From NCBI GenBank assembly GCA_963726405.1, contig CAVSCF010000008.1, forward strand, positions 1 through 38,829: a DNA stretch of 38,829 bases, read 5' to 3'. The notes under the pieces were generated by a model. That model did not search any database. It worked only from the letters and a program-made list of their open reading frames with translations, and was not told where the DNA came from. Every line of letters starts with the position of its first letter. The stretch's first letter is position 1. A program made the translations under genes and the position numbers. Of this stretch, positions 19,011 to 26,084 are shown in pieces. This DNA comes from JAOUJD01 sp963726405. Lineage in GTDB: Bacteria > Pseudomonadota > Gammaproteobacteria > Burkholderiales > Burkholderiaceae_F.

Positions 19011-19099
19011 CTTGCCTTTGCACGCAGAAAGTTCGACCGGCCTTGCCGGCGGACTTCCTCAACTCGAATCGCGCGAAAGAAGCTTCTTGCCTGCGCGCG

Positions 19100-20614
19100 C
19101 TAGAAGAACATTCTGGGCGGGCTGCCCTTCTGCGCGGGCGCGTTGCTCGAGGCGCCGCCCTGGGTGCCGATGATGACCTCGGCGCCCTCGACGACGCCGT
19201 CGCCGTTCACCTCGCTCATCGTCCCGTCCGACAGTCCGACGCGCACGTCGACCGCCTTCGGCTTGCCGTCGACGAGCAGGTAGATGCGTCCACGGGTCGT
19301 CTGGCCGCCACCGGCGGGCCGCCCCGCGGACTCGGCGACGATCTGCGCGTACTTCTCCTTCTGCTCGGGCTTCAGCAGGTCCTCGACCTTCGCGCGCATG
19401 TCGGCGCGGATGGCCGCGCTCTGCTTGCCGCGCGCTTCCTCCGGCAGGTCACGCAGGCCCATGAGCTTGTTGCGCATCTCGGCGAAGATCGGGTCGAGCC
19501 GCTGGCGCTGCTGGTCGTCGAGCTTCAGTTCGGTGACGAGCCGTTCGCGGAACTGCGCCATCGCGCCGGCGCCGCCCTGGCTGGCGCCGCCCTTCTCGCC
19601 ATCCGGGCTGGAACCGCCCTTGTCGCCAGCGCCCTTCGCCTCGGTGGCCGCCTCGCCGGGAGGACGGAAGCGCAGCGCGCTGTTCGCCACCTTCAGCACC
19701 GACTCGCGGCTGTCGGTCGTGATGCGCACGTTGGCCGTCATGCCGGGCAGCAGTTCGCCGCGTTCGTTGTTGGCGGAGATGATCGCGATGTAGGTCACGA
19801 CGTTCTGCACGTTCTGCGCCGCCTTGCGCACGCTCTTGACTTCGCCGGCAAACGGCCGGCCGGGGAAGGCGTCGACGGTGAAGGACGCGCGCAGGCCGAC
19901 GCGGATGCGGCCCACGTCGGCTTCGTCGATCGAAGTCTCGACCTGCATGTCGCGCAGGTCCTTGGCGATCACGAATAGTTCCGGTGCCTGCAGGCTGGCC
20001 GCGACGGTCTGCCCGACGTCGACGGTCCGCTTGATGACGACACCGTCCACCGGCGCGCGGATTTCCGTGCGCGACAGGTCGACCTTGGCGGAGGCGAGCG
20101 CAGCGTTGCGCTGCTGCACGACCGCGCGGGCGGTCTTCAGTTCGGCGGCGGCCAGATCGTAGGTCGACTGCGCGCGGTCGAGTTCCGCCGGCGACACGAA
20201 GCTGCGCGCGACCAGTTCCTTGGTTCGCTTCAGATCGCGCTCGGCGATGATCACCGCGACCTCGGCCCGGCCTGCGCCGGAGCGGGCCGCCTCCAGATCC
20301 GCCTCGGCCTGGCGCACGCGGTACTGGAAGGTCTCCGGGTCGATGCGCGCGATCAGCATCCCCTGTTTCACCGGGGAGTTGAAGTCGACGAACAGTTCCT
20401 TGATCTGGCCCGAGACCTGCGAGCCGACCTGGACGGAGGTCACTGGATTGAGCGTGCCGGTGGACGACACCGTCGCCGTGATCGGGCCCTTTTCGACCTT
20501 CGCGGTGCGGAACTTCGGCGCGTCGTCCTTGCGGCCGGCGGTGAACCACCAGGCGCCGCCGACGACGAGGGCCAGCAACAGCAGGCCCAGCAGCAGTTTT
20601 GTATTTCTTGACAC
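19100..20614 (-). CDS. macA: MacA-type periplasmic adaptor with inserted helical domain
   Basis: This 504-residue membrane-fusion protein has an N-terminal membrane anchor (5-25), lipoyl halves (about 60-100 and 180-205), a helical hairpin (about 100-175) and beta-barrel domains (about 205-315). In MacA-type pumps it links the inner-membrane MacB to TolC. Family members have about 370-400 residues. The excess is an insertion at about 320-440: a Gly/Ser/Lys-rich linker, then a helical block (351-427) resembling Spy/CpxP LTXXQ-type proteins (ELKLDDQQRQRLDPIF and LLKPEQKEKYAQI), then another Gly-rich linker. After it the membrane-proximal domain resumes with GRIYLLVDGKPK. The start is GTG at 20614. 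A tandem regulator-like box and a -10 lie upstream, so it likely heads the macAB operon. Confidence 0.9.
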   Translation of the reverse strand: MSRNTKLLLGLLLLALVVGGAWWFTAGRKDDAPKFRTAKVEKGPITATVSSTGTLNPVTSVQVGSQVSGQIKELFVDFNSPVKQGMLIARIDPETFQYRVRQAEADLEAARSGAGRAEVAVIIAERDLKRTKELVARSFVSPAELDRAQSTYDLAAAELKTARAVVQQRNAALASAKVDLSRTEIRAPVDGVVIKRTVDVGQTVAASLQAPELFVIAKDLRDMQVETSIDEADVGRIRVGLRASFTVDAFPGRPFAGEVKSVRKAAQNVQNVVTYIAIISANNERGELLPGMTANVRITTDSRESVLKVANSALRFRPPGEAATEAKGAGDKGGSSPDGEKGGASQGGAGAMAQFRERLVTELKLDDQQRQRLDPIFAEMRNKLMGLRDLPEEARGKQSAAIRADMRAKVEDLLKPEQKEKYAQIVAESAGRPAGGGQTTRGRIYLLVDGKPKAVDVRVGLSDGTMSEVNGDGVVEGAEVIIGTQGGASSNAPAQKGSPPRMFF

Positions 20615-20647
20615 GAGGATCCGCGACGGGAGGCAGGGCGAGCGGGA

Positions 20648-20687
20648 ATTGTACGCAGGCGTTACACCGCGTTACGAGCGCCGTAAC
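20648..20687 (-). promoter_or_regulatory. putative OmpR-family box and -10 element upstream of macA
   Basis: On the minus strand GTAAC-N5-GTAAC (20661-20675) forms a tandem pentamer with 10-bp periodicity, the layout used by OmpR/CpxR-class response regulators. An inverted GTTAC follows at 20683-20687. TACAAT (20648-20653) is a good -10 seven bases downstream of the box. No -35 consensus is visible at 16-18 bp, which is typical of an activator-dependent promoter. Confidence 0.45.
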
Positions 20688-20711
20688 ACCATGCAACAAC
20701 TTGGAAGGGCG

Positions 20712-21783
20712 TCAGGTGAGTGCGCCGCGTTCGTACCAGTCGCGGCTGGCGTTCACCCAGCGCACCACCAGCAGCATCAGCGGCACCTCGATGAGCACGC
20801 CGACCACCGTAGCGAGCGCCGCTCCCGACTCGAAGCCGAACAGGCTGATGGCGGCCGCCACCGCCAGTTCGAAGAAGTTGGACGCCCCGATGAGGGCCGA
20901 CGGGCACGCCACGCTGTGCTTTTCGCCCAGCCAGCGGTTCAGCCCGTAGGCGAGGCCGGCGTTGAAGAAGACCTGAATGACGATGGGAACGGCCAGCAGC
21001 GCGATGACGAGCGGCTGCTCGAGCAGCGCCTTGCCCTGGAAGGCGAACAGCAGCACCAGCGTGGCCAGCAGCGCGACGACCGACCACGGCTGCAGACGCC
21101 TCAGCAGGGCATCGAGTGCGGCGGGCCCACGCCGCAGGACGCTGGCGCCGCCAGACCTGCGCGATGACGACCGGCACGACGATGTACAGCACCACCGAAG
21201 TCAGCAGCGTGTCCCACGGCACGGTGATCGACGCCACACCGAGCAGCAGGGCCACGATCGGCGCGAAGGCGAACACCATGATCGTGTCGTTCAGCGCGAC
21301 CTGCGACAGCGTGAAGTACGGATCACCGTTGGTGAGCCGGCTCCACACGAACACCATCGCCGTGCACGGCGCGGCCGCCAGCAGGATCAGGCCCGCGATG
21401 TAGCTGTCGATCTGTGCCGCCGGCAGCCACGGGGCGAAGAGGTGGCGGATGAAGATCCAGGCCAGCAGCGCCATCGAGAACGGCTTCACCAGCCAGTTCA
21501 CCGCGAGCGTGACGCCGATGCCGCGCAGGTGCGACTTCACCTGGCCGAGCGCGCCGAAGTCGATCTTCAGCAGCATCGGGATGATCATCACCCAGATCAG
21601 CACGCCGACCGGCAGGTTCACCCGGGCGACCTCCATGGCGCCGAGCGCCTGGAACGCCGCCGGGAAGAGCTGGCCGAGGACGATGCCGGCGCCAATGGTG
21701 AGCGCCACCCACAGGGTCAGGTAGCGCTCGAAGAACGAGAGGCCGGGAGCGACCGGGCGGGTAGCGGCGTCGGATGCGCTCAT
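20712..21783 (-). CDS. acr3: ACR3-type arsenite efflux permease (apparent frameshift)
   Basis: This ten-segment inner-membrane carrier exports arsenite. It is about 357 residues when read across one frameshift near 21120-21150. The N-terminal part contains LKIDFGALGQVKSHLRGIG and the conserved cysteine block LAAAPCTAMVFVWSRLTNGD in the fourth segment, which is needed for arsenite transport. After the shift the frame resumes with ALDALLRRLQPWSVVALLAT. It ends with the NFFELAVAAAISLFG block of the last helices, also typical of Acr3. The start is ATG 21783. In-frame upstream codons up to 21849 run into the tandem repeat and are rejected. It is the last gene of the ars operon. The frame break is probably a sequence error, as both halves are fully conserved. 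Confidence 0.9.
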
Positions 21784-21800
21784 CAGGAGTTCACTGGTCC

Positions 21801-21934
21801 GCTCTGCCGCGTCGAAGCGATGCCTGCAGCGTAGAGCGGCGCGGGTCACGTGGACGGCGCTGTCTCCGCTCTGCCGCGTCGAAGCGATGCCTGCAGCGTA
21901 GGGCGGCGCGGGTCACGCGGACTGCGCTGTCTCA
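21801..21934. repeat. 67-bp tandem duplication covering the arsC 3' end
   Basis: Two direct copies, 21801-21867 and 21868-21934, differ at four positions (about 94 percent identical). The second copy contains the last codons and stop of arsC. The first is therefore a duplicated arsC tail now lying in the arsC-acr3 spacer, which widens that spacer to about 130 bases. Confidence 0.9.
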
Positions 21935-22429
21935 TCTGTCCGCCCGATTTCGTCTAGCCGCCGCTGCAGTTCCAGCCGTTCGAGCTTGTCGTGCGGCAGG
22001 CTCAGGAATAGTTCGATCCGTCGCTGCAGCACGGTCATGGCGCGCAGGAACGCCTTGCGCTTGTCGTCATCCGAACCCTCGACCGCAGCGGGATCCGCGA
22101 CTCCCCAATGCGCGGTAGCCGGATGGCCCGGCCAGAAAGGGCACGCTTCGCCGGCCGCGTTGTCGCAGACGGTGAACACGAAGTCGAGCGCCGGTGCACC
22201 GGGCGCCGCGAACTCGTCCCAGCTCTTGCTGCGCAGGCCCGCGGTCGGCAGGCCGTTCTTCTGCAGCAATTCGATGGCGAACGGGTTGACGCGCCCGGCC
22301 GGCTGGCTGCCCGCGCTGTGCGCGATGAAGCGGCCCCCCGGCCAGTCCGTTCATCACGGCCTCGGCCAGGATCGACCGCGCGGAGTTGCCGGTGCAGAGA
22401 AAGAGGACGTGTTTCGGCTGGTCGCTCAC
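21913..22429 (-). CDS. arsC: arsenate reductase ArsC, low-MW phosphatase type (apparent frameshift)
   Basis: This cytoplasmic protein of about 172 residues reduces arsenate to arsenite. The N-terminal P-loop is LFLCTGNSARS, with nucleophilic Cys12. After a frameshift near 22335-22345, at a run of six C, the protein continues with SAGSQPAGRVNPFAIELL, LRSKSWDEF, FTVCDNAAGEACPFWPG (the resolving-type cysteine region) and HWGVADPAAVEG. This matches the arsenate reductase ArsC family of the LMW-PTPase fold. The tail is longer than the minimal family. The start is GTG 22429, ten bases after the arsI stop. The break at a homopolymer suggests a sequencing error. Confidence 0.9.
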
Positions 22430-22438
22430 GGGCCGACC

Positions 22439-22918
22439 TTACGAGCAGCAGCGCGCGCCCCTCGGGCGCTCGGTCTTCGACGTCGGCGCGGCGGCGGGCG
22501 CGCAGCAGGCCGGTGCGGCGTCGGCAGCCACGTGGTCGTCGCCGAAGAACTCGACCTGCCCCAGCGAGTGATACGTCTCCCAGGGCACTCCGGTGGGGTC
22601 CGTGTACCAGTACTTGTTCGACTTCGCGTAGCAGCAGTTCACGCCCTTCTCCGCGGCCGCGGCGAGATCAGCCTGCTCGGCCTGCGCACGCAGCGCCTCG
22701 AGTTCCTCGTCCGAATCGACCTGCAGCCCGAGGTGGTTCACGCCGGTGCGCCGCCCGTCGCCGCGTCGCGAGATCGCGAAGTTCAGGCGCGGGTCCTCGA
22801 CCATCCACTTCGCGTAGTCGGACTTGCGGACGGTCGGTTCCGCGCCGAACAGTGCGGAGTAGAAGCGGATGCTGGCGTCGAGATCCTCGACGCCGACGTG
22901 CACGTGGAAGCGTTTCAT
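22439..22918 (-). CDS. arsI: ArsI/CadI family C-As lyase
   Basis: This vicinal-oxygen-chelate dioxygenase of 159 residues cleaves the carbon-arsenic bond of trivalent organoarsenicals such as MAs(III). Candidate Fe(II) ligands are His5, His62 and Glu114 (TGVPWE). The substrate-binding vicinal pair Cys95-Cys96 lies in KGVNCCYAKSNKYW. These positions are within one residue of those I recall for characterised ArsI. The C-terminal extension adds two more Cys pairs (CC near 138 and 157), which may bind metal. CadI-type proteins share the fold, so cadmium is a weaker alternative. The ATG overlaps the arsR stop (ATGA at 22915-22918), so it is coupled to arsR. Confidence 0.9.
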   Translation of the reverse strand: MKRFHVHVGVEDLDASIRFYSALFGAEPTVRKSDYAKWMVEDPRLNFAISRRGDGRRTGVNHLGLQVDSDEELEALRAQAEQADLAAAAEKGVNCCYAKSNKYWYTDPTGVPWETYHSLGQVEFFGDDHVAADAAPACCAPAAAPTSKTERPRGARCCS

Positions 22919-23274
22919 GCCTTGACCTTTCGTGAGGTGCCGCGTTGGGAGGACGAAGGAGCGCACGCGGCCGGTGCGCAAGCGCCGCCATCGGCGGCAC
23001 AGCAGTTGCGCGTCAGGAACGCGAGCAGCCGGTTCATCGCCGCGAAATCGGCGGCGTAGAAGACATAGCGCCCGTCCTGCCGGGAAGTCACCAGCCGCGC
23101 GTGCGAGAGCTCCTTCAGATGAAAGGACAACGCCGCCGGCGCGATGCCAACCCGCTCGGCGATCTCGCCTGCCGACATGCCCGCGCTCCCCTGCTCGACG
23201 AGCAGGCGGAACACGGCGAGGCGGGTTTCCTGCGCCAGGGCGGCGAGCGCGACGACGGCGTCATTCATTTTCAT
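22915..23274 (-). CDS. arsR: ArsR/SmtB arsenic-responsive repressor
   Basis: This 119-residue winged-helix repressor has its DNA-recognition helix around IAPAALSFHLKELSHARLV (44-62) and the beta-wing SRQDGRYVFY. The metalloid sensor is C-terminal: Cys91, Cys92 and Cys99, with Cys104 (NCCAADGGACAPAAC). This is the arrangement of the Acidithiobacillus-type ArsR (vicinal pair plus a third Cys after about seven residues), not the alpha-3 CVC type of plasmid R773. It heads the arsR-arsI-arsC-acr3 operon and should repress its own promoter until As(III) or MAs(III) binds. The start is ATG 23274. A second ATG two codons later is possible. Confidence 0.95.
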   Translation of the reverse strand: MKMNDAVVALAALAQETRLAVFRLLVEQGSAGMSAGEIAERVGIAPAALSFHLKELSHARLVTSRQDGRYVFYAADFAAMNRLLAFLTRNCCAADGGACAPAACAPSSSQRGTSRKVKA

Positions 23275-23276
23275 AT

Positions 23277-23311
23277 TTCAAATAGTATTGAACTGTTTAC
23301 CGGCGTGTCAA
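23277..23311 (-). promoter_or_regulatory. ars operon promoter with ArsR operator
   Basis: On the minus strand TTGACA (23306-23311) and TACTAT (23282-23287) are separated by 18 bp. The -10 sits inside a perfect palindrome, TTCAA-TACTAT-TTGAA (23277-23292), the classic ArsR operator layout, so the repressor would block RNA polymerase directly. The expected start of transcription is about 23275, right at the arsR ATG (23274), which suggests a leaderless or nearly leaderless mRNA. Confidence 0.85.
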
Positions 23312-23333
23312 GCGCTCGACACGGCAACGAACG

Positions 23334-24995
23334 TCAGGCAGCTGCGGGGACGGCAGGACTGGCCGGCACGTGGCTCATCGCGTGCTCCGCGATCGCGGTG
23401 ATCGTCAGGCTCGGATTGACGCCCGGATTGGCCGGAACGACCGAACCGTCGCACACCATCAGGTTGCGGTAGCCGAAGACGCGGCAGCGGTCGTCCACGA
23501 CGCCGCTCGCGGCGTCGCGCCCGATGACGGCGCCACCGAGGATGTGGGCCGTGGCCGGGATGTTGGCGAGCGCCTCCACCACCATGCTCTGCGGGATGCC
23601 GCCGGTGCGCTGCGCCAGCCAGCGTGCGGCGCGATTGCCGGCCTCGATGTAGGTCGGATTCGGCCGGCCCACGTCCTGCTCGGTGGTGAGCGACACGCCG
23701 CGACCGAACCAGCGCCGCCGCGCGCGGAAGCGCAGCGCGTTGTCGAGCGACTGCATCACCAGCAGGATCAGCGTGCGGCGCGACCAGCCGATCGGCCACA
23801 GCGACTTCAGGAAGTGCACCGGATGACGCGCGATCGCGCCGGCGAGCTTCAACGGCCGGGTCAGCCGCGTGCCCTTTCCGGTCAGCACAGTCGTGAGGCT
23901 CGACAGGACGTCGCCATGCTCGCCGTACGTGACGAACTCGATGTGCGTATCGGGATCCGGATGGATGCTCGCACTGATCGCCACGTCGTTCCACGGCTTA
24001 AGACGGTCATCGGGCAGCGTGACGGCAAGCAGCGACTCGCTGTTGGTCCGTACGAGATGGCCCAGCCGCTCGCTCAGCGCAGGCAGGCCGCCGGCGAGCT
24101 TGCAGCGCGCGAGCAGCGCATTGGTGCCGAGCGCGCCGGCGGCGACGACGACTCCGCCCGCACGGAAGGAGCGCCTGCGGCGACGCAGCCACGCGCCCGG
24201 ATGTTCGGTCTCGACGATGTAGCCATCGGCACCGTCGGCGGCGCCGAACGGGCGGACGTCCGTCACGTCGCGCTCCGGAATGACCTCGACGCCGAGGCGC
24301 TCGGCGAGCCAGAGATAGTTCTTCACCAACGTGTTCTTTGCCCCGGTGCGGCAGCCGACCATGCACGCACCGCACTTCAGGCACCCGGTGCGCTCGGGGC
24401 CCAGGCCGCCGAAGTACGGATCGGGGACCGTCACGCCGGGCGTGCCGAAGTACACGGCGCACGACGTCCGCGTGAAGGTGTGCTCGACGCCGAAGTGCCG
24501 CGCCATCTCGAGCAGCAGGTTCTGCCCGTCGCTGTCGTGCGGCACCGGCTGCATGCCGAGCATGCGCTCGGCGGTGGCGTAGTGCGGTGCGAGCGCCTGC
24601 GACCAGTCCGCGGTGGCGGGCCATTGCGGGTGCGTGAAGAAGCCGGGCTTGGCGCGGTACAGCGTGTTGGCGAACACGAGGCTGCCGCCGCCAACGCCGG
24701 AGCCGCTGGCGATGAAGATGTCCTTGAACACCGACATCCGGAAGATGCCGCGCAGTCCGAGGGCCGGCGCCCACAGGAAGCGCTTCAGGTTCCACGCGCT
24801 GGTAGCGAAATCCTCGTCTCGGTAGCGACGCCCGCGTTCGAGCACCGCGACCCGGTACCCCTTTTCGGCGAGCCGCAACGCGGCGACGCTGCCGCCGAAA
24901 CCGGAGCCGATCACGATCCAGTCGTAGAAGGGAAGCGCGTCGCGGACCGGCGACGATGGGGCGCTTGCGCGGGCTGCTGTCATCGATGCCACCAA
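23334..24995 (-). CDS. GMC family FAD-dependent oxidoreductase (cholesterol-oxidase-like)
   Basis: This 553-residue flavoprotein begins with a Rossmann FAD-binding motif, IGSGFGGS (29-36), and has the GSGVGGGSLVFAN block (98-110). A four-cysteine cluster follows (Cys205, 208, 211, 215; CLKCGACMVGC), as seen in the cholesterol-oxidase-like GMC subgroup. The C-terminal GMC block has GGAVIGRD and a GSVVPANPGVNPSLTITA motif, including the active-site His/Asn region. It likely oxidises an alcohol or sterol-like substrate. The Cys cluster may bind Fe-S. No Tat or Sec signal is clear. It ends just upstream of the ars promoter on the same strand, but there is no evidence for a role in arsenic metabolism. 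Confidence 0.85.
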   Translation of the reverse strand: MVASMTAARASAPSSPVRDALPFYDWIVIGSGFGGSVAALRLAEKGYRVAVLERGRRYRDEDFATSAWNLKRFLWAPALGLRGIFRMSVFKDIFIASGSGVGGGSLVFANTLYRAKPGFFTHPQWPATADWSQALAPHYATAERMLGMQPVPHDSDGQNLLLEMARHFGVEHTFTRTSCAVYFGTPGVTVPDPYFGGLGPERTGCLKCGACMVGCRTGAKNTLVKNYLWLAERLGVEVIPERDVTDVRPFGAADGADGYIVETEHPGAWLRRRRRSFRAGGVVVAAGALGTNALLARCKLAGGLPALSERLGHLVRTNSESLLAVTLPDDRLKPWNDVAISASIHPDPDTHIEFVTYGEHGDVLSSLTTVLTGKGTRLTRPLKLAGAIARHPVHFLKSLWPIGWSRRTLILLVMQSLDNALRFRARRRWFGRGVSLTTEQDVGRPNPTYIEAGNRAARWLAQRTGGIPQSMVVEALANIPATAHILGGAVIGRDAASGVVDDRCRVFGYRNLMVCDGSVVPANPGVNPSLTITAIAEHAMSHVPASPAVPAAA

Positions 24996-25070
24996 GGCGA
25001 TTTCAGCTTACGCGCCCTGGTGGCGCGTGCGCCCGCGGTAGAGCAGACCCTCGAAACCCGCGGCCTTCGA

Positions 25071-25250
25071 CTACAGGGCAATGTTGTCAGCCGGGAAGTA
25101 CTTCTGCAGTTCGGCGTAGTCCACGGGCTTCACGAGATGGGCGTCGAAGCCCGCCTCGCGCGAGCGGCGCCGGTCCTCGTCGGCGCCCCATCGGGCGACC
25201 GCGATGATGACCGCGTTGCGTCCCCACGGCTCGCTGCGAACAAGCCACCG
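25071..25250 (-). pseudogene. remnant of a response-regulator receiver domain
   Basis: The minus strand encodes about 58 residues matching only the C-terminal third of a REC domain, for example REAGFDAHLVKPVDYAELQK with the conserved KP pair. Upstream of this is SEPWGRNAVIIAVARWGADE, where most relatives have a T in place of the second Ala. No start, phosphoacceptor Asp or N-terminal half is present; the frame runs back into the methyltransferase stop. It looks like the tail of a lost hybrid kinase or CheY-like protein and marks a past deletion or rearrangement. Confidence 0.65.
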
Positions 25251-25273
25251 AATTGCAGCGCGACGACCGCCGC

Positions 25274-25879
25274 TCAAGCGCTGAGTACGGGCCGGCGCGC
25301 GATCAGCGTCGAGAAGCGCTTGATCTGCCCGGGCTCCGGCGCCGGAAAATCCTCGATCCGGTGGTCGAGCAGTTCCCAGCCCGCGAAACGGGTCAGCAGC
25401 GCATCCGGCGCGAACAGGCAGTGCGCGTCCGCGTCGAACATCTTCATGAACGTCGTGCCCTCGACCAGCACGTTGAGCACGAGGACCCCACCGGGCTTCA
25501 CCGCGCGTTCGATCTCGTCCATGACGCGGCGCGCGACCGCGCAGTCGAGGAACATCAGCAGGCCGATCGACACGACAGAGTCGTAACGTCGCGCAGCCGT
25601 CCAGTCGGACAGGTCGGCCCAGCCCGCCTCGAGCGCGAGCGACCGGCGCTCGGCGCGCCGCCGCACGTCTTCGACGGCGCGGTTGCAGGCGTCGAGCGCC
25701 GTGACCCGGTGACCGCGCTCCGCGGTGGCGATGGCGAGGTTGCCGAGCCCGCAGCCGAGGTCGAGGACATCGCCTTCGAGATAGGGAAGCGCCCGTTTCT
25801 CGAACACGTTCAGTTCGTACTCGGCGAGGTCGATCTGACGATCGAACTGGCTGGAAAAGAACTCGATGGCCCTGTTCAT
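25274..25879 (-). CDS. class I SAM-dependent methyltransferase
   Basis: This cytoplasmic methyltransferase has about 201 residues. The AdoMet-binding motif I is DVLDLGCGLGNLAIATAERG (about 37-56), motif II acidic residue lies in VTALDAC, and the later strand is VSIGLLMFLD. The post-motif is KPGGVLVLN. It resembles TehB-type small methyltransferases. The acceptor is unknown and it lacks the paired cysteines of ArsM. ATG 25879 is chosen because the 24 in-frame codons upstream are not conserved-looking. A receiver-domain remnant lies just downstream. Confidence 0.75.
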   Translation of the reverse strand: MNRAIEFFSSQFDRQIDLAEYELNVFEKRALPYLEGDVLDLGCGLGNLAIATAERGHRVTALDACNRAVEDVRRRAERRSLALEAGWADLSDWTAARRYDSVVSIGLLMFLDCAVARRVMDEIERAVKPGGVLVLNVLVEGTTFMKMFDADAHCLFAPDALLTRFAGWELLDHRIEDFPAPEPGQIKRFSTLIARRPVLSA

Positions 25880-26084
25880 CCGTGACCTCCGGCCCGTCGA
25901 TGCCGCGCCTCTGCGCGAAAAGGCTACGCGGATTTCGTCCGCCGCGTCCACGCTGGCCGCCGCCGTCGTGACGCAGGTCGCATTGGGACCGCCTCGGAAG
26001 CCGCATTCGTTGACCGAAGATCAGCGCGGCGCGCGCGCCCTGCCTATATTGAAAACAGAGCATTGATGCCGTCCGGGCCCTCCC

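Noticed and set aside
23370..25586. 738-codon plus-strand frame opposite the GMC oxidoreductase
   Set aside because: Antisense shadow with arginine/alanine-rich low-information sequence; the minus-strand flavoprotein explains the region.
26010..26050. TTGACC with TATATT as promoter of the first permease
   Set aside because: The hexamers are 29 bp apart, far beyond the 16-19 bp range, and no alternative -35 lies at the right distance.
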